A DNA stretch of 64,000 nt from Clostridiales bacterium (GCA_019424245.1 JAHYZV010000006.1:62001-126000); one strand, 5' to 3'; shown: positions 26,890 through 35,964, counted from the first letter of the stretch. Translations and numbers: made by a program. Notes: generated by a model not told the origin, from the letters alone.

Positions 26890-27936
26890 TTATGGAAACA
26901 TTGGTGCAAGCTGTAATCCCTCATTCTCTGGAAGTCCGAAGAGAAGGTTCATATTCTGTACTGCCTGACCTGCTGCACCTTTAACGAGATTATCTAACGC
27001 TCCCATCATAATAAGTCTGTTGGTTCTTGGCTCAATCTTAAATCCTATATCAACAAAATTGCTTCCCTCAACCCAGCGTGTTTCAGGGCATACATCTTTA
27101 GGAAGTACTCTTATGAAATATTCCTTATCATAGTACTTGTCATATGCTGCCTTAACATCTTCGTATGTAACATCTTTGGTAAGGTTGGCGTATGCTGTTA
27201 CAAGAATTCCCCTGTTCATTGGAACCAAATGTGGTGTGAAGATAAGCTTTAAATCGTCTCTTCCACACGCATATCCCAGCTGCTCCTCAATCTCAGGTGT
27301 ATGTCTGTGAGTTCCTACACCATATGCCTTCATGCTTTCATTAACTTCACAGAAAAGGTTGGCAACCTTAGCGCCACGTCCTGCACCTGAAGTTCCACTC
27401 TTGGCATCAATTATAATTGTATCCGGATTGATTATTCCTTCCTTAACCATTGGATAAAGTGTAAGAATTGATGTTGTTGTATAGCAGCCCGGATTCGCAA
27501 TGATTCTTGTATCTTTGCTCACCTTGTCTCTGTTAATCTCACATAAGCCATAGACAGCTTCATCAATATACTGTGGTGCTTTATGCTCAAGCTTATACCA
27601 CTGTTCATATACATTAACATCCTTAAGTCTGAAATCAGCACTCAGATCTATAATCTTAGTCTTTGAAAGAATTTCATCATTAACAAGTGATGCACATAAG
27701 CCCTGTGGTGTTGCTGTAAATATAACATCAACCTCATTAGCAAGCTGTTCCATATTGTCGTCCATACATTTTGCATCTACAAGCTTAAACATGTTTCTAT
27801 ATACATCTGAATAATTCTGATCTATGTAACTTCTCGAACCAAGCCATACAATCTCTGCATCCTTATGTCCTAATAATAATCTGACAAGCTCGTTACCTGC
27901 GTAACCTGTCGCACCGATAATGCCTACTTTAATCAT
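26890..27936 (-). CDS. argC: N-acetyl-gamma-glutamyl-phosphate reductase
   Basis: 348 residues. NADP-binding GIIGATGYAGNELVRLLLGH at the N-terminus and the catalytic cysteine in ANPGCYTTTSIL are diagnostic. First gene of the arginine operon, driven from the promoter at 28020-28047 and divergent from argG. Confidence 0.95.
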   Translation of the reverse strand: MIKVGIIGATGYAGNELVRLLLGHKDAEIVWLGSRSYIDQNYSDVYRNMFKLVDAKCMDDNMEQLANEVDVIFTATPQGLCASLVNDEILSKTKIIDLSADFRLKDVNVYEQWYKLEHKAPQYIDEAVYGLCEINRDKVSKDTRIIANPGCYTTTSILTLYPMVKEGIINPDTIIIDAKSGTSGAGRGAKVANLFCEVNESMKAYGVGTHRHTPEIEEQLGYACGRDDLKLIFTPHLVPMNRGILVTAYANLTKDVTYEDVKAAYDKYYDKEYFIRVLPKDVCPETRWVEGSNFVDIGFKIEPRTNRLIMMGALDNLVKGAAGQAVQNMNLLFGLPENEGLQLAPMFP

Positions 27937-28019
27937 AACTCCTCCTTGTTTTGCGAAGCAAAATGCATATATTCAACATTTATGCATAAAATAACGCAAA
28001 ATGTAAATTGATAACCTAC

Positions 28020-28047
28020 ATTATAGCAACTTTTTTTCTTATGTAAA
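28020..28047 (-). promoter_or_regulatory. argC operon promoter
   Basis: Minus-strand TTTACA (28047-28042), 16 bases, TATAAT (28025-28020). The TGCATA-N11-TATGCA repeat lies about 35 bases downstream of the -10, in the untranslated leader. Confidence 0.6.
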
Positions 28048-28144
28048 GGATATTTTGAAGAAATTTTATATTTATACATTTTCATTGCATATTTGTGCAT
28101 AATATGCATAATTTGTTGTTGCATTTTTAAATAAAGTAGTTTAT

Positions 28145-28150
28145 TATAAT
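28145..28150 (+). promoter_or_regulatory. Probable argG -10 box
   Basis: TATAAT at 28145-28150, about 60 bases before argG. No strong -35 is visible at 17 bases (TTGCAT at 28119 is 20 bases away), which would suit an activated or weak promoter. Confidence 0.35.
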
Positions 28151-28212
28151 CTGCAGGTGCATAGCATATGTGTTTTACTATGTAAACTTAATAATATACG
28201 GAGGAATATATA

Positions 28213-29439
28213 ATGAAAGAAAAAGTTATTCTTGCTTATTCTGGCGGACTTGACACAACTGCCATCATCCCTTGGTTAAAGGAAACATACAACTATGATG
28301 TTGTCTGCGTATGTGCAGACTGTGGTCAGGAAGAGGAGTTGGACGGACTTGAGCAGAGAGCTCTCTCATGTGGTGCTGCCAAGTTATATATAGAAGATAT
28401 CACTGATGAGTTCTGCGACAACTACATCGTTCCATGTGTTCAGGCACACGCTGTTTATGAAAATAAATATTTACTTGGTACTTCAATGGCAAGACCTCTT
28501 ATCGCTAAGAGACTTGTTGAGATTGCCCGTAAGGAAGGGGCTGTTGCTATCTGCCACGGTGCTACTGGTAAGGGTAATGACCAGATCAGATTCGAGCTTA
28601 CAATCAAGGCTTTAGCTCCAGATATCAAGATTATCGCTCCTTGGAGAGATTCTAACTGGAAGCTCCAGTCTCGTGAGGATGAGATTGAATACTGCAGACA
28701 GCATGGTATTCATCTTCCATTCAGCACAGACTGCAGCTACAGCCGTGACCGTAACATCTGGCATATCAGCCATGAAGGTCTTGAGCTTGAAGATCCAGCT
28801 AACGAGCCTAACTACAAGCATTTATTAGTTCTTGGATGCACTCCTGAGGAAGCTCCGGATGAACCAGAATATGTTACCATGACATTTGAAAAAGGTGTTC
28901 CAAAGTCAGTTAACGGCAAGGCTATGAAGGTTTCTGATATCATCAGAGAGCTTAACAGACTTGGTGCTAAGCATGGTATCGGTATCATCGATATCGTTGA
29001 GAACCGTGTTGTTGGTATGAAGTCCCGTGGTGTATATGAGACTCCTGGTGGAACTATTCTTTACGAAGCACATCAGCAGCTTGAGGAATTAGTTCTCGAC
29101 AGAGATACAACAACATTCAAGATGGATGTTGGAAACAAGTTTGCACAGGTTGTTTACGAAGGAAAGTGGGAGACACCTCTTCGTGAAGCACTTCAGGCAT
29201 TCGTTGAGAAGACTCAGGAATATGTAACAGGTGAAGTTAAGTTCAGACTTTACAAGGGTAACATCATCAAGGCTGGAACAACATCTCCATATTCACTTTA
29301 CAATGAGTCAATTGCATCATTCAAGACAGGTGATATGTATGACCATCATGATGCTGACGGATTCATCAACCTCTTCGGTCTTTCACTTAAGGTAAGAGCT
29401 ATGAAGAAGCTTGAGAACGAGAAGAAGAACAATAAGTAA
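28213..29439 (+). CDS. argG: Argininosuccinate synthase
   Basis: 408 residues. The PP-loop is ILAYSGGLDTTAIIPWL at the N-terminus, with ICHGATGKGNDQIRFEL and FSTDCSYSRDRNIWH. It condenses citrulline and aspartate with ATP. Strong GGAGG precedes the ATG. It stands alone and ends at a strong hairpin; argH is not next to it. Confidence 0.96.
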   Translation: MKEKVILAYSGGLDTTAIIPWLKETYNYDVVCVCADCGQEEELDGLEQRALSCGAAKLYIEDITDEFCDNYIVPCVQAHAVYENKYLLGTSMARPLIAKRLVEIARKEGAVAICHGATGKGNDQIRFELTIKALAPDIKIIAPWRDSNWKLQSREDEIEYCRQHGIHLPFSTDCSYSRDRNIWHISHEGLELEDPANEPNYKHLLVLGCTPEEAPDEPEYVTMTFEKGVPKSVNGKAMKVSDIIRELNRLGAKHGIGIIDIVENRVVGMKSRGVYETPGGTILYEAHQQLEELVLDRDTTTFKMDVGNKFAQVVYEGKWETPLREALQAFVEKTQEYVTGEVKFRLYKGNIIKAGTTSPYSLYNESIASFKTGDMYDHHDADGFINLFGLSLKVRAMKKLENEKKNNK

Positions 29440-29456
29440 TTAAAGAATATAACAAA

Positions 29457-29495
29457 AACATCCCCGGCATGGTTATTAATCATGCCGGGGATGTT
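29457..29495 (+). terminator. Terminator after argG
   Basis: A perfect 15-base-pair stem, AACATCCCCGGCATG against CATGCCGGGGATGTT, with a nine-base loop, 18 bases after the argG stop. The T tract that follows is weak (TTATTTATTCTT), but the stem is very stable. On the minus strand it is followed by TTTTTG, so it may serve both directions. Confidence 0.85.
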
Positions 29496-29611
29496 GCTTA
29501 TTTATTCTTAATTATATTCTCTTCTTTTGGACTTCAACTTGTCTTTCCACTGCTCTAACGTCCAATTCCGCGTGATGGCAAGCGACTGGATTATTTTCCA
29601 ATTTACGACAC

Positions 29612-29971
29612 TTACATAAGCCAATACAATGCTAATACTATCATGTAGAAAATAACAAATACAAAAAACACAATACTCAGAACCAGATAAATAGTCGGTT
29701 CATTTCCCATCACTGCATTCTTGGGATTTATTTTACTAACATATATCGTATAAACCTCCCCTCTTGTATGAAGCGGTGAAAATATATTCATACTTACCCA
29801 GCCAACATAATTATACCCTTTATCGTCACGGATAAGGAACTCAGAAAAGTAATGATTGCTATTACCATATGCGATACCTTCAGTTTTATAGAATTGAGTT
29901 TTTATGTATAAATATCTAGCCAAAAATATCATATCCAGCATAATATAAATAATTATATATTCTCCATGCAT
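29612..29971 (-). CDS. DUF3592-like membrane protein (paralogue 2)
   Basis: 119 residues: an N-terminal span, a soluble middle, and a C-terminal span (about residues 93-117). The middle contains RGEVYTIYVSKINPKNAVM, like the G-x-x-V-x-V-Y-Y-x-P-x-N-P pattern of DUF3592 proteins. It is about half identical to the gene at 30059-30394. The GGGGGATG ribosome site supports the start. Function unknown. Confidence 0.65.
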   Translation of the reverse strand: MHGEYIIIYIMLDMIFLARYLYIKTQFYKTEGIAYGNSNHYFSEFLIRDDKGYNYVGWVSMNIFSPLHTRGEVYTIYVSKINPKNAVMGNEPTIYLVLSIVFFVFVIFYMIVLALYWLM

Positions 29972-30058
29972 TATTGCATCCCCCTTAATGAATCACATCT
30001 AACATAATATAAATCATCTACCTTATCTTACCACTCCCCAAAGTTCCTCGGTAAACTA

Positions 30059-30394
30059 CTATGACAATAGCACTATGTATAAACCAACAAATATAAACTC
30101 CACAATACTCAGAACCATATATATAGTCAGTTCACTCCCCATAACTCCATTATATGGATTATGTTTTTTTACAAATATGGTATAAACATCCCCCCTTACA
30201 TGATACCTTGAAAATATATTATTTGTTACACTGCAGACATAATTATGCCCTCTGTATCCATATATAAACTCAGAAGTGTATCGTCTGTCATTTCCATTTG
30301 CGACGCCTTTGGTTTTATAGAATTGGGTTTTTATGTATAGAAATCTTGCAAAAAAAATCATATCCAGTAAAATCCCCATAACTAATGCTTCCAT
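30059..30394 (-). CDS. DUF3592-like membrane protein (paralogue 1)
   Basis: 111 residues with the same span-domain-span layout and a matching RGDVYTIFVKKHNPYNGVM segment. LDMIFFARFLYIKTQFYKT is shared almost word for word with the gene at 29612-29971, so the two arose by tandem duplication. AGGGATAG precedes the ATG. Upstream lies the structured repeat at 30528-30723. Confidence 0.65.
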   Translation of the reverse strand: MEALVMGILLDMIFFARFLYIKTQFYKTKGVANGNDRRYTSEFIYGYRGHNYVCSVTNNIFSRYHVRGDVYTIFVKKHNPYNGVMGSELTIYMVLSIVEFIFVGLYIVLLS

Positions 30395-30527
30395 TTTCTA
30401 TCCCTCATATTTTATATTAGCAATTATAGATTCTTTACATTTACTATTCTAGCATACATCAAACTTTACCATTTGTAAACAACCGTACCTCCGTGTCCCC
30501 GACACAAGATACAATTCCCGAACAATC

Positions 30528-30723
30528 TTCCGTGCAAATGGAGGCAGGCTGCTGTATATATCATTTTCAAACCGTTGCTAAGACGCCGGCACTTAGTAAG
30601 CTGGGAAAGCTGGCACACAGTACCAGCAAATCCCAGCGAACTTAGTACCGCTGCGTCGTAGCACGAGCGCAAGCGTGTTTGAAAATGATATATACAGCAG
30701 CCTGCCTCACACATCCGCACGAA
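30528..30723. repeat. Large structured inverted-repeat element
   Basis: Perfect 32-base arms at 30541-30572 and 30677-30708 (GAGGCAGGCTG... and ...CAGCCTGCCTC) enclose 104 bases. Inside, GCTGGGA/TCCCAGC (30600-30606, 30631-30637) and GCTGG/CCAGC (30609-30613, 30623-30627) nest, and GACGC pairs with GCGTC further out. An outer TTC-GTGC/GCAC-GAA extends the stem to 30528-30723. It ends two bases before the stop of the AI-2E transporter gene. It could be a mobile repeat (MITE-like), a structured RNA, or a very large terminator. No convincing gene in 30395-30725. Confidence 0.8.
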
Positions 30724-30725
30724 AC

Positions 30726-31898
30726 CTACCCCTGAAATTTCTCTCTGTCAATCTCCTTCTCTTCCACTTTCCTGTTGACATATGTCCGAAGCAGCGCATA
30801 ACACACTGAGCTGATTGGAATAAATGTAAGCATCCCCATTATACCAAACAGATTGCCACCGATTGTAACAGCAACAAGCACCCACATTCCCGGCAGTCCA
30901 ACAGAACTTCCAACAACATGAGGATATATAAGATTTCCTTCAATCTGCTGTAATATAAGGAATACTCCCACGAATATAAGTGCCTTTAACGGGCTTGTCA
31001 TCATTATAAGAATCACACCGACTATACATCCGATAAATGCACCAACAATCGGAATAAGTGCAGTAACCGCAATAATAATTCCTATAAGAAGTGCATAAGG
31101 CATTCGCAATATAGACAATGTAATAACAAACATCGTTCCAAGAATACATGCTTCAAGGCACTGTCCTGACAGGAAATTAGAGAATGTAGTGTTGGTAAGT
31201 CTTAACACTTCAATGATTTTATCTGCCCTGCTCTCAGGCATGCACACATACATAAGTTTCTTACACTGTGATGCAAGCTTTTCTTTCTGGAAAAGCACAT
31301 AAACTGAGAATACAAACCCAATAAAGAAATTAGTAATACCTGAGAAGAATCCGCTTATAGCCCCGATTCCGCCATTAATAATTCCTTTAGTTCCTATTGA
31401 AAGGAAATTCATAACATTTGAAAGAACAGAATCCCAGTTGATTGATATGCTGCTTAACTTTTCCTCATACTCAGGATATGCAGACAGCTTGACCTGCAGC
31501 CAGTTGATTAGATTATTAACCGCTGTTGGCACCTGTCCTATAAGGTCAGCAATTGTGTTCACCAGTTCAGGCACAACCACAAAAAGTACGCCTGCAATAA
31601 TAGCCAGTATCAAAATCAGTGTAAGCATATAAGCAAGCACTCTTATAAGTCTGGGATGCTTCTTCTTACAACGCTTGTCAAACAGCCTGTTAAGTCCTTT
31701 TTCAATTGCTTTCATAGGTACATTGAATACAAATGCGATGACTGCGCCAATTATAAATGGCATTACAAGTCCTGCAAGATATGATATAGAATCAAGAATT
31801 CCAGTCACATTGTTAAGGGCAAGGTATATTACAATTAGCACTGCGCCTATCGTAATTCCCTTAACAACCTGACTGTCTTTAAAATGTCCTTTGTTCAT
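30726..31898 (-). CDS. AI-2E-family transporter
   Basis: 390 residues with about eight spans, the size and layout of the AI-2E/UPF0118 family (VVPELVNTIADLIGQVPTAV, LPIVGAFIGCIVGVIL region, QQIEGNLIYPHVVGSSVGL). Members include the TqsA exporter and sodium-proton antiporters; the role cannot be chosen from sequence. GGAGGGG precedes the ATG. A single gene ending at the structured repeat. Confidence 0.9.
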   Translation of the reverse strand: MNKGHFKDSQVVKGITIGAVLIVIYLALNNVTGILDSISYLAGLVMPFIIGAVIAFVFNVPMKAIEKGLNRLFDKRCKKKHPRLIRVLAYMLTLILILAIIAGVLFVVVPELVNTIADLIGQVPTAVNNLINWLQVKLSAYPEYEEKLSSISINWDSVLSNVMNFLSIGTKGIINGGIGAISGFFSGITNFFIGFVFSVYVLFQKEKLASQCKKLMYVCMPESRADKIIEVLRLTNTTFSNFLSGQCLEACILGTMFVITLSILRMPYALLIGIIIAVTALIPIVGAFIGCIVGVILIMMTSPLKALIFVGVFLILQQIEGNLIYPHVVGSSVGLPGMWVLVAVTIGGNLFGIMGMLTFIPISSVCYALLRTYVNRKVEEKEIDREKFQG

Positions 31899-31989
31899 AC
31901 AACCCCTCCACTCTTTAAAGTTACTTCTAATATACTATACAGAAGTCCGGGATTCAAACATATTATATAAATTTAAGAATTGTAAAATG

Positions 31990-32589
31990 TTAGTTATACT
32001 GTGCATCAACCATACTCATCATCATTCGCATATTGAATGCTCCCATGAACTTCACTGATGGAAGATATACAAAATGCTTCTTCTGGATTACACAGTCATC
32101 CTCATATTCATCATCATACACTTCAAGTCTCATAACCTCATTTACAAGCTGACCCTTACCCGGCTGTACATTGAATGCGCCTTCTATGAATGGTGCGAAG
32201 CAGTCACGCTCGCCACTCTGGTCAGGGTCATATGCAATAAATGTATGAATCATACTCTCATACTTTGTAATAAATAATCCATTATCTGCACCGCTTTCCT
32301 TTAGTGCATTTCTGTAATTGTCCATCTCTTCCTCATACACTGCTGACTGCTTATTAATAATCTCTTCTAACTCACCCGCAGTCATAGGAATATTTTCTGC
32401 AAAGAAAAATGCGAGTGGCTGGATGCTTCCATATAATAAAAAGCAGCTCATATCCGAATTAAGAGTCTGTGATACCTCAAGCTTATCAGTGTCACCCATA
32501 TACATAAGAACTGCAAAATTGCCCTTAGAAGTAAACTCCTTAAGCATATTAATAGCTGCCTTTAATTCTGTTCTCGAAAAATGTCTCAT
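31990..32589 (-). CDS. Unrecognised cytoplasmic protein
   Basis: About 199 residues from the ATG at 32589 (AAAAGGAATTAG upstream). A frame from a TTG at 32658 is open but has no ribosome site. No membrane span or signal peptide. It is acidic and contains FAVLMYMGDTDKLEVSQTL and CFAPFIEGAFNVQPGKGQLV. I recognise no family. It stands alone between the AI-2E transporter and glyA, separated from both. Confidence 0.65.
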   Translation of the reverse strand: MRHFSRTELKAAINMLKEFTSKGNFAVLMYMGDTDKLEVSQTLNSDMSCFLLYGSIQPLAFFFAENIPMTAGELEEIINKQSAVYEEEMDNYRNALKESGADNGLFITKYESMIHTFIAYDPDQSGERDCFAPFIEGAFNVQPGKGQLVNEVMRLEVYDDEYEDDCVIQKKHFVYLPSVKFMGAFNMRMMMSMVDAQYN

Positions 32590-32732
32590 AATATCTAATT
32601 CCTTTTCATTTAAACTATCGTAGATTATATCACCTATGACTGATATTTTCACTTCCAAATTTTACTTTTCATAATTTCATACAATCTTCATTCAGATATA
32701 TGGACTTCAATATGCCACCACTTCTCAAAAAG

Positions 32733-32769
32733 AAAGGGGCACGAAAGCTTTTCACTTTCGTGCCCCTTT
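32733..32769 (-). terminator. glyA terminator
   Basis: AAAGGGGCACGAAAG (32733-32747) pairs perfectly with CTTTCGTGCCCCTTT (32755-32769), loop of seven. On the minus strand the stem is followed by CTTTTTG. It lies about 100 bases beyond the glyA stop. Confidence 0.9.
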
Positions 32770-32867
32770 GCACTTCGACACTAACTATAGTCCCAAGTGC
32801 GTGAAATTGCAACAATAAAAATATGCGTTTTTTCCTTAATTCATAAGGTGATTTTCTAAAAATTTCT

Positions 32868-34109
32868 TTATTCGTAAAGTGGGTACTTATCTGTAAGTCC
32901 CTTAACAAGTTCCATTGCCTTAGCCTGATTAGCATCTACATCATCAACAAGCATAGCAATTGCTTCTGCAACAACATCCATATCAGCCTCATTGAAGCCT
33001 CTTGTTGTAACGGCTGCTGTACCAAGTCTGATACCGCTTGTTACGAATGGAGAAGCCGGGTCATTAGGAATTGTATTCTTGTTACATGTAATATTAGCTG
33101 CATCAAGAAGCTTTTCAACTTCCTTACCAGTCTTGCCCTTGCTTAAGAGGTTAACAAGCATAAGATGGTTATCTGTACCACCAGATACGATATCAAAGCC
33201 TCTGTTCATAAGTCCATTAGCAAGTGCTGTTGCGTTCTTAACAACATTTTCAGCATACACCTTAAAGCTTGGGTCAAGTGCTTCCTTTAAGCACACTGCC
33301 TTACCAGCAATAACATGCATAAGAGGTCCGCCCTGAATTCCAGGGAATACAGCCTTGTTAAGCTTGAACTTCTCTGCTGCCTCTGCTGAAGCAAGAATCA
33401 TACCTCCTCTTGGTCCACGGAGTGTCTTATGTGTTGTTGTTGTTGTAACATCTGCATATGGAATTGGGCTTGGGTGTGCACCACCGGCTACAAGACCTGC
33501 AATATGTGCCATATCTACCATAAGTAATGCGCCAACTTCATCACAGATTTCTCTGAACTTCTTGAAGTCGATTGTTCTTGCATAAGCAGAAGCTCCTGCA
33601 ATAATCATCTTAGGCTTGCATTCCTTGGCAATTCTTAATACTTCATCATAATCAATAAATCCGTCTGCTGTAACGCCATAAGGAACGATGTTAAAGTATT
33701 TTCCAGAAATATTAACTGGTGAACCATGTGATAAATGTCCACCACAGTCAAGGCTCATACCCATAACTGTATCTCCAGGATTAACAAGTGCAAAGAATAC
33801 AGCTAAGTTAGCCTGTGCTCCTGAATGTGGCTGTACATTTGCATATTCACAGCCAAAAAGCTTCTTGGCTCTTTCAATTGCAAGTGTCTCAACAACATCG
33901 ACATACTCACAGCCGCCGTAATATCTCTTTCCAGGATATCCTTCTGCATACTTATTAGTAAGAGGGCTTCCCATAGCAGCCATAACTGCCTTACTTACAA
34001 GGTTCTCAGAAGCGATAAGCTCGATGTGGCTTCTCTGTCTTCCAAGTTCATCATCCATAGCCTTAGCAAGGTCTGGATCATAGTTTAATACTTCATCAAA
34101 TGAATACAT
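32868..34109 (-). CDS. glyA: Serine hydroxymethyltransferase
   Basis: 413 residues from the ATG at 34109, which follows GGGAGG by six to eight bases; the ATG at 34124 precedes the ribosome site. The PLP lysine lies in TTTTHKTLRGPRGGMI; IELIASENLVSKAV and YAEGYPGKRYYGGCEYVD are SHMT hallmarks. It interconverts serine and glycine and feeds one-carbon units to folate. Confidence 0.96.
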   Translation of the reverse strand: MYSFDEVLNYDPDLAKAMDDELGRQRSHIELIASENLVSKAVMAAMGSPLTNKYAEGYPGKRYYGGCEYVDVVETLAIERAKKLFGCEYANVQPHSGAQANLAVFFALVNPGDTVMGMSLDCGGHLSHGSPVNISGKYFNIVPYGVTADGFIDYDEVLRIAKECKPKMIIAGASAYARTIDFKKFREICDEVGALLMVDMAHIAGLVAGGAHPSPIPYADVTTTTTHKTLRGPRGGMILASAEAAEKFKLNKAVFPGIQGGPLMHVIAGKAVCLKEALDPSFKVYAENVVKNATALANGLMNRGFDIVSGGTDNHLMLVNLLSKGKTGKEVEKLLDAANITCNKNTIPNDPASPFVTSGIRLGTAAVTTRGFNEADMDVVAEAIAMLVDDVDANQAKAMELVKGLTDKYPLYE

Positions 34110-34159
34110 ATAACTTCCTCCCATTATACTTTAGTGAAACAAAGCGTCCCTAATTACTT

Positions 34160-34188
34160 ATGATATAATTAAATTACGAATTAGTCAA
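34160..34188 (-). promoter_or_regulatory. glyA promoter overlapping the hipA 3' end
   Basis: Minus-strand TTGACT (34188-34183), 17 bases, TATCAT (34165-34160). The -35 lies within the last codons of hipA, so glyA is probably transcribed on its own. Confidence 0.55.
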
Positions 34189-35466
34189 TTTAAAGTTATG
34201 AATTCCTGCTTTTTTTAATATTTGTTTCTGTATATCGACTGCAACTCCATATCCCTGCTCCTCAAGTTCATATGTTGATTGTTCAAGTGCCATCTCAAAT
34301 TTTTCAACCATACTTAAAAAATGCTGCGTTGCTATTCCTTTTCCAAGACCAAGTTTCTTTGCCTCATTCTCAAACGACTTCTGATTTATATTCCTTATAT
34401 CATATTCGCCATCTATGTTAAGCGACATTTTCTCTGTGCTGCTGTCATATATAACAGTACTTAATAAATCATATGCCGGAGCTAATCTTATTCCTTTTAA
34501 ATCCTCACTATATAAAAGAGCAATATTTTTAACATGATTATCTGTATTACCTATAAGATAATTAAATATACATAAATCCCATAGCCTTATCTGATCTTCA
34601 ATTGGATTGCTTGAATAATTTTTTATTAGTTCAAATGCATCTGCTAAATAATCTTTCCCGTTTTTCTCGTATTTTTGTGACGCTGTAATTCCAAGTGCCT
34701 GTGCAAAATCCTCCTGATGAAGTCTTAATGGAACTTTCTTCCCCATTAATTCTTTGGATGTATCTAAAATCTTTCTGTCATATCTTTCAGTTGCAAATAA
34801 AAAATCATCTTCTTTATCATTAAGATTAATAATAAAACTATCTGGTGTCCTAATTCCTAGTTTTCTTGCTGTCAGCAAACATAACTGTTCATTAGCAACT
34901 ATCTTTTTTAATCTTACATGGCTCTGCTTTAATATATGTGTACTTGGTGCCAGTCCCGCTGGCTGATACCATTCATTATTATTCCTGTCATAATATAATC
35001 CGGTCTTTCCTGATGCCCCAGCTAATGATAAATGTGATTTAATAACCAGTTCCGCTGACTTAGTTGCACCTTCTCTTGCAAACTCCAGCAATTCCTCATG
35101 TGATAATAATCTGTAAGAAGATTGTTTTATATTCATATCTCCTTCTACTATTCTTATTGCTCCGAGACACTCACTTCCTAATTCTGAAAGAACTGATATA
35201 TAATCATTTTCATCGACATGAAGCCAACCCGCAACACACCTTCTTGTATATCCTTCTGGTAAAAGACTTTCAAAGAAACATCGCGTTCTTTCCGCTGAAA
35301 AACTTCTTTCATCAAGCGGTAAACTGATTGATATTGATCTTGAAGATTTATCTTCTATATATTCCTCTGAATATGAAAATACAGCATCGTCAGAATTATG
35401 CCCTGTAATACTGCCAACATTAATCATATTTCCATTACATTCAATATATACCTCTAAATTTCTCAT
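34174..35466 (-). CDS. hipA: HipA-like toxin kinase
   Basis: 430 residues, HipA size. The Gly-rich region SLAGASGKTGLYYDRN, the catalytic loop FNYLIGNTDNHVKNIALLY and the metal-binding LAPAYDLLST are the HipA kinase motifs. HipA-type toxins phosphorylate translation components such as aminoacyl-tRNA synthetases; the target here is not predictable. The start overlaps the antitoxin stop (TAATG). All key residues appear intact, so the protein is probably active. Confidence 0.88.
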   Translation of the reverse strand: MRNLEVYIECNGNMINVGSITGHNSDDAVFSYSEEYIEDKSSRSISISLPLDERSFSAERTRCFFESLLPEGYTRRCVAGWLHVDENDYISVLSELGSECLGAIRIVEGDMNIKQSSYRLLSHEELLEFAREGATKSAELVIKSHLSLAGASGKTGLYYDRNNNEWYQPAGLAPSTHILKQSHVRLKKIVANEQLCLLTARKLGIRTPDSFIINLNDKEDDFLFATERYDRKILDTSKELMGKKVPLRLHQEDFAQALGITASQKYEKNGKDYLADAFELIKNYSSNPIEDQIRLWDLCIFNYLIGNTDNHVKNIALLYSEDLKGIRLAPAYDLLSTVIYDSSTEKMSLNIDGEYDIRNINQKSFENEAKKLGLGKGIATQHFLSMVEKFEMALEQSTYELEEQGYGVAVDIQKQILKKAGIHNFKLTNS

Positions 35467-35681
35467 TATCTCCCCCTTACATCAATATTGATATCAAGTC
35501 CAAGAATCGAAATTAACTGTATTACCTTGCCAATCTCAACAGTCGGCTTACCTCTTTCCACATCTGATATAAAACTTACACTAAGACCAGTATATTCCGA
35601 CAAAAATGCCTGCGTATACTTTAATTCTTTTCTCCTGTTCCTGATTATATTTCCAAGCCCCTCTGAATCAGTTATTTTCAT
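35466..35681 (-). CDS. hipB: HipB-like XRE-family antitoxin
   Basis: 71 residues from the ATG at 35681, with GAGG seven bases upstream; a start at 35729 would run through an operator. An XRE helix-turn-helix covers almost the whole protein (RNRRKELKYTQAFLSEYTGLSVSFISDVERGK). It should bind the three AAGCCG...CGGCTT palindromes upstream, repressing the operon and neutralising HipA. Confidence 0.9.
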   Translation of the reverse strand: MKITDSEGLGNIIRNRRKELKYTQAFLSEYTGLSVSFISDVERGKPTVEIGKVIQLISILGLDINIDVRGR

Positions 35682-35705
35682 AATATTCACCTCAACGCAA
35701 AAAAC

Positions 35706-35798
35706 AAGCCGTACGGCTTTATTATACATATTTTCTCACAAATAAAGCCGAGCGGCTTTGTTTTGATAAAAACATTATAATATAAGCCGTACGGCTTA
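35706..35798. promoter_or_regulatory. Three HipB-type operators at 39-bp spacing
   Basis: Palindromes AAGCCGTACGGCTT (35706-35719), AAAGCCGAGCGGCTTT (35744-35759) and TAAGCCGTACGGCTTA (35783-35798). Their centres are exactly 39 bases apart. The middle one differs at the two central bases. The most upstream one lies in the promoter spacer, the other two in the leader. Confidence 0.85.
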
Positions 35799-35803
35799 GT
35801 CAA
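35774..35803 (-). promoter_or_regulatory. hipBA promoter
   Basis: Minus-strand TTGACT (35803-35798), 18 bases, TATAAT (35779-35774). Operator 3 fills the spacer, a classic position for repression. Confidence 0.7.
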
Positions 35804-35964
35804 TTTTCTTTTGTTACATAATTTCATTTTCTTGTAATAAAATAATATCCTGCGATTATTAATTTATATTGTGCCTTATGGGTATAGTATATATTTATCC
35901 AATCAGAACTTTTTGCCTTCAAACAAAAAACGAACCCACCCGAAGATGAGTCCATTTCATAGTC

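Larger units (their letters stand above)
27964..28163. promoter_or_regulatory. argC/argG divergent control region with repeated TGCATA
   Basis: Six TGCATA hexamers occur at 27964, 27983, 28086, 28096, 28105 and 28158. Some pair as palindromes: TGCATAATATGCA (28096-28108) and TGCATA-N11-TATGCA (27964-27986). The region separates divergent argC and argG, so an ArgR-type site is expected, but the classical TGAAT-N4-ATTCA box was not found intact. The repeat is observed; the regulator is inferred. Confidence 0.45.

Noticed and set aside
27964..28163. Classical ARG box (TGAAT-N4-ATTCA)
   Set aside because: No intact copy was found; only TGCATA-type half-sites with other spacings.
30466..30720. 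84-residue open frame within the structured repeat
   Set aside because: It has no ribosome site and its sequence is explained by the inverted repeat; the opposite-arm symmetry makes open frames by accident.
34110..34173. Glycine or other riboswitch before glyA
   Set aside because: The space is under 70 bases and shows no conserved riboswitch core.
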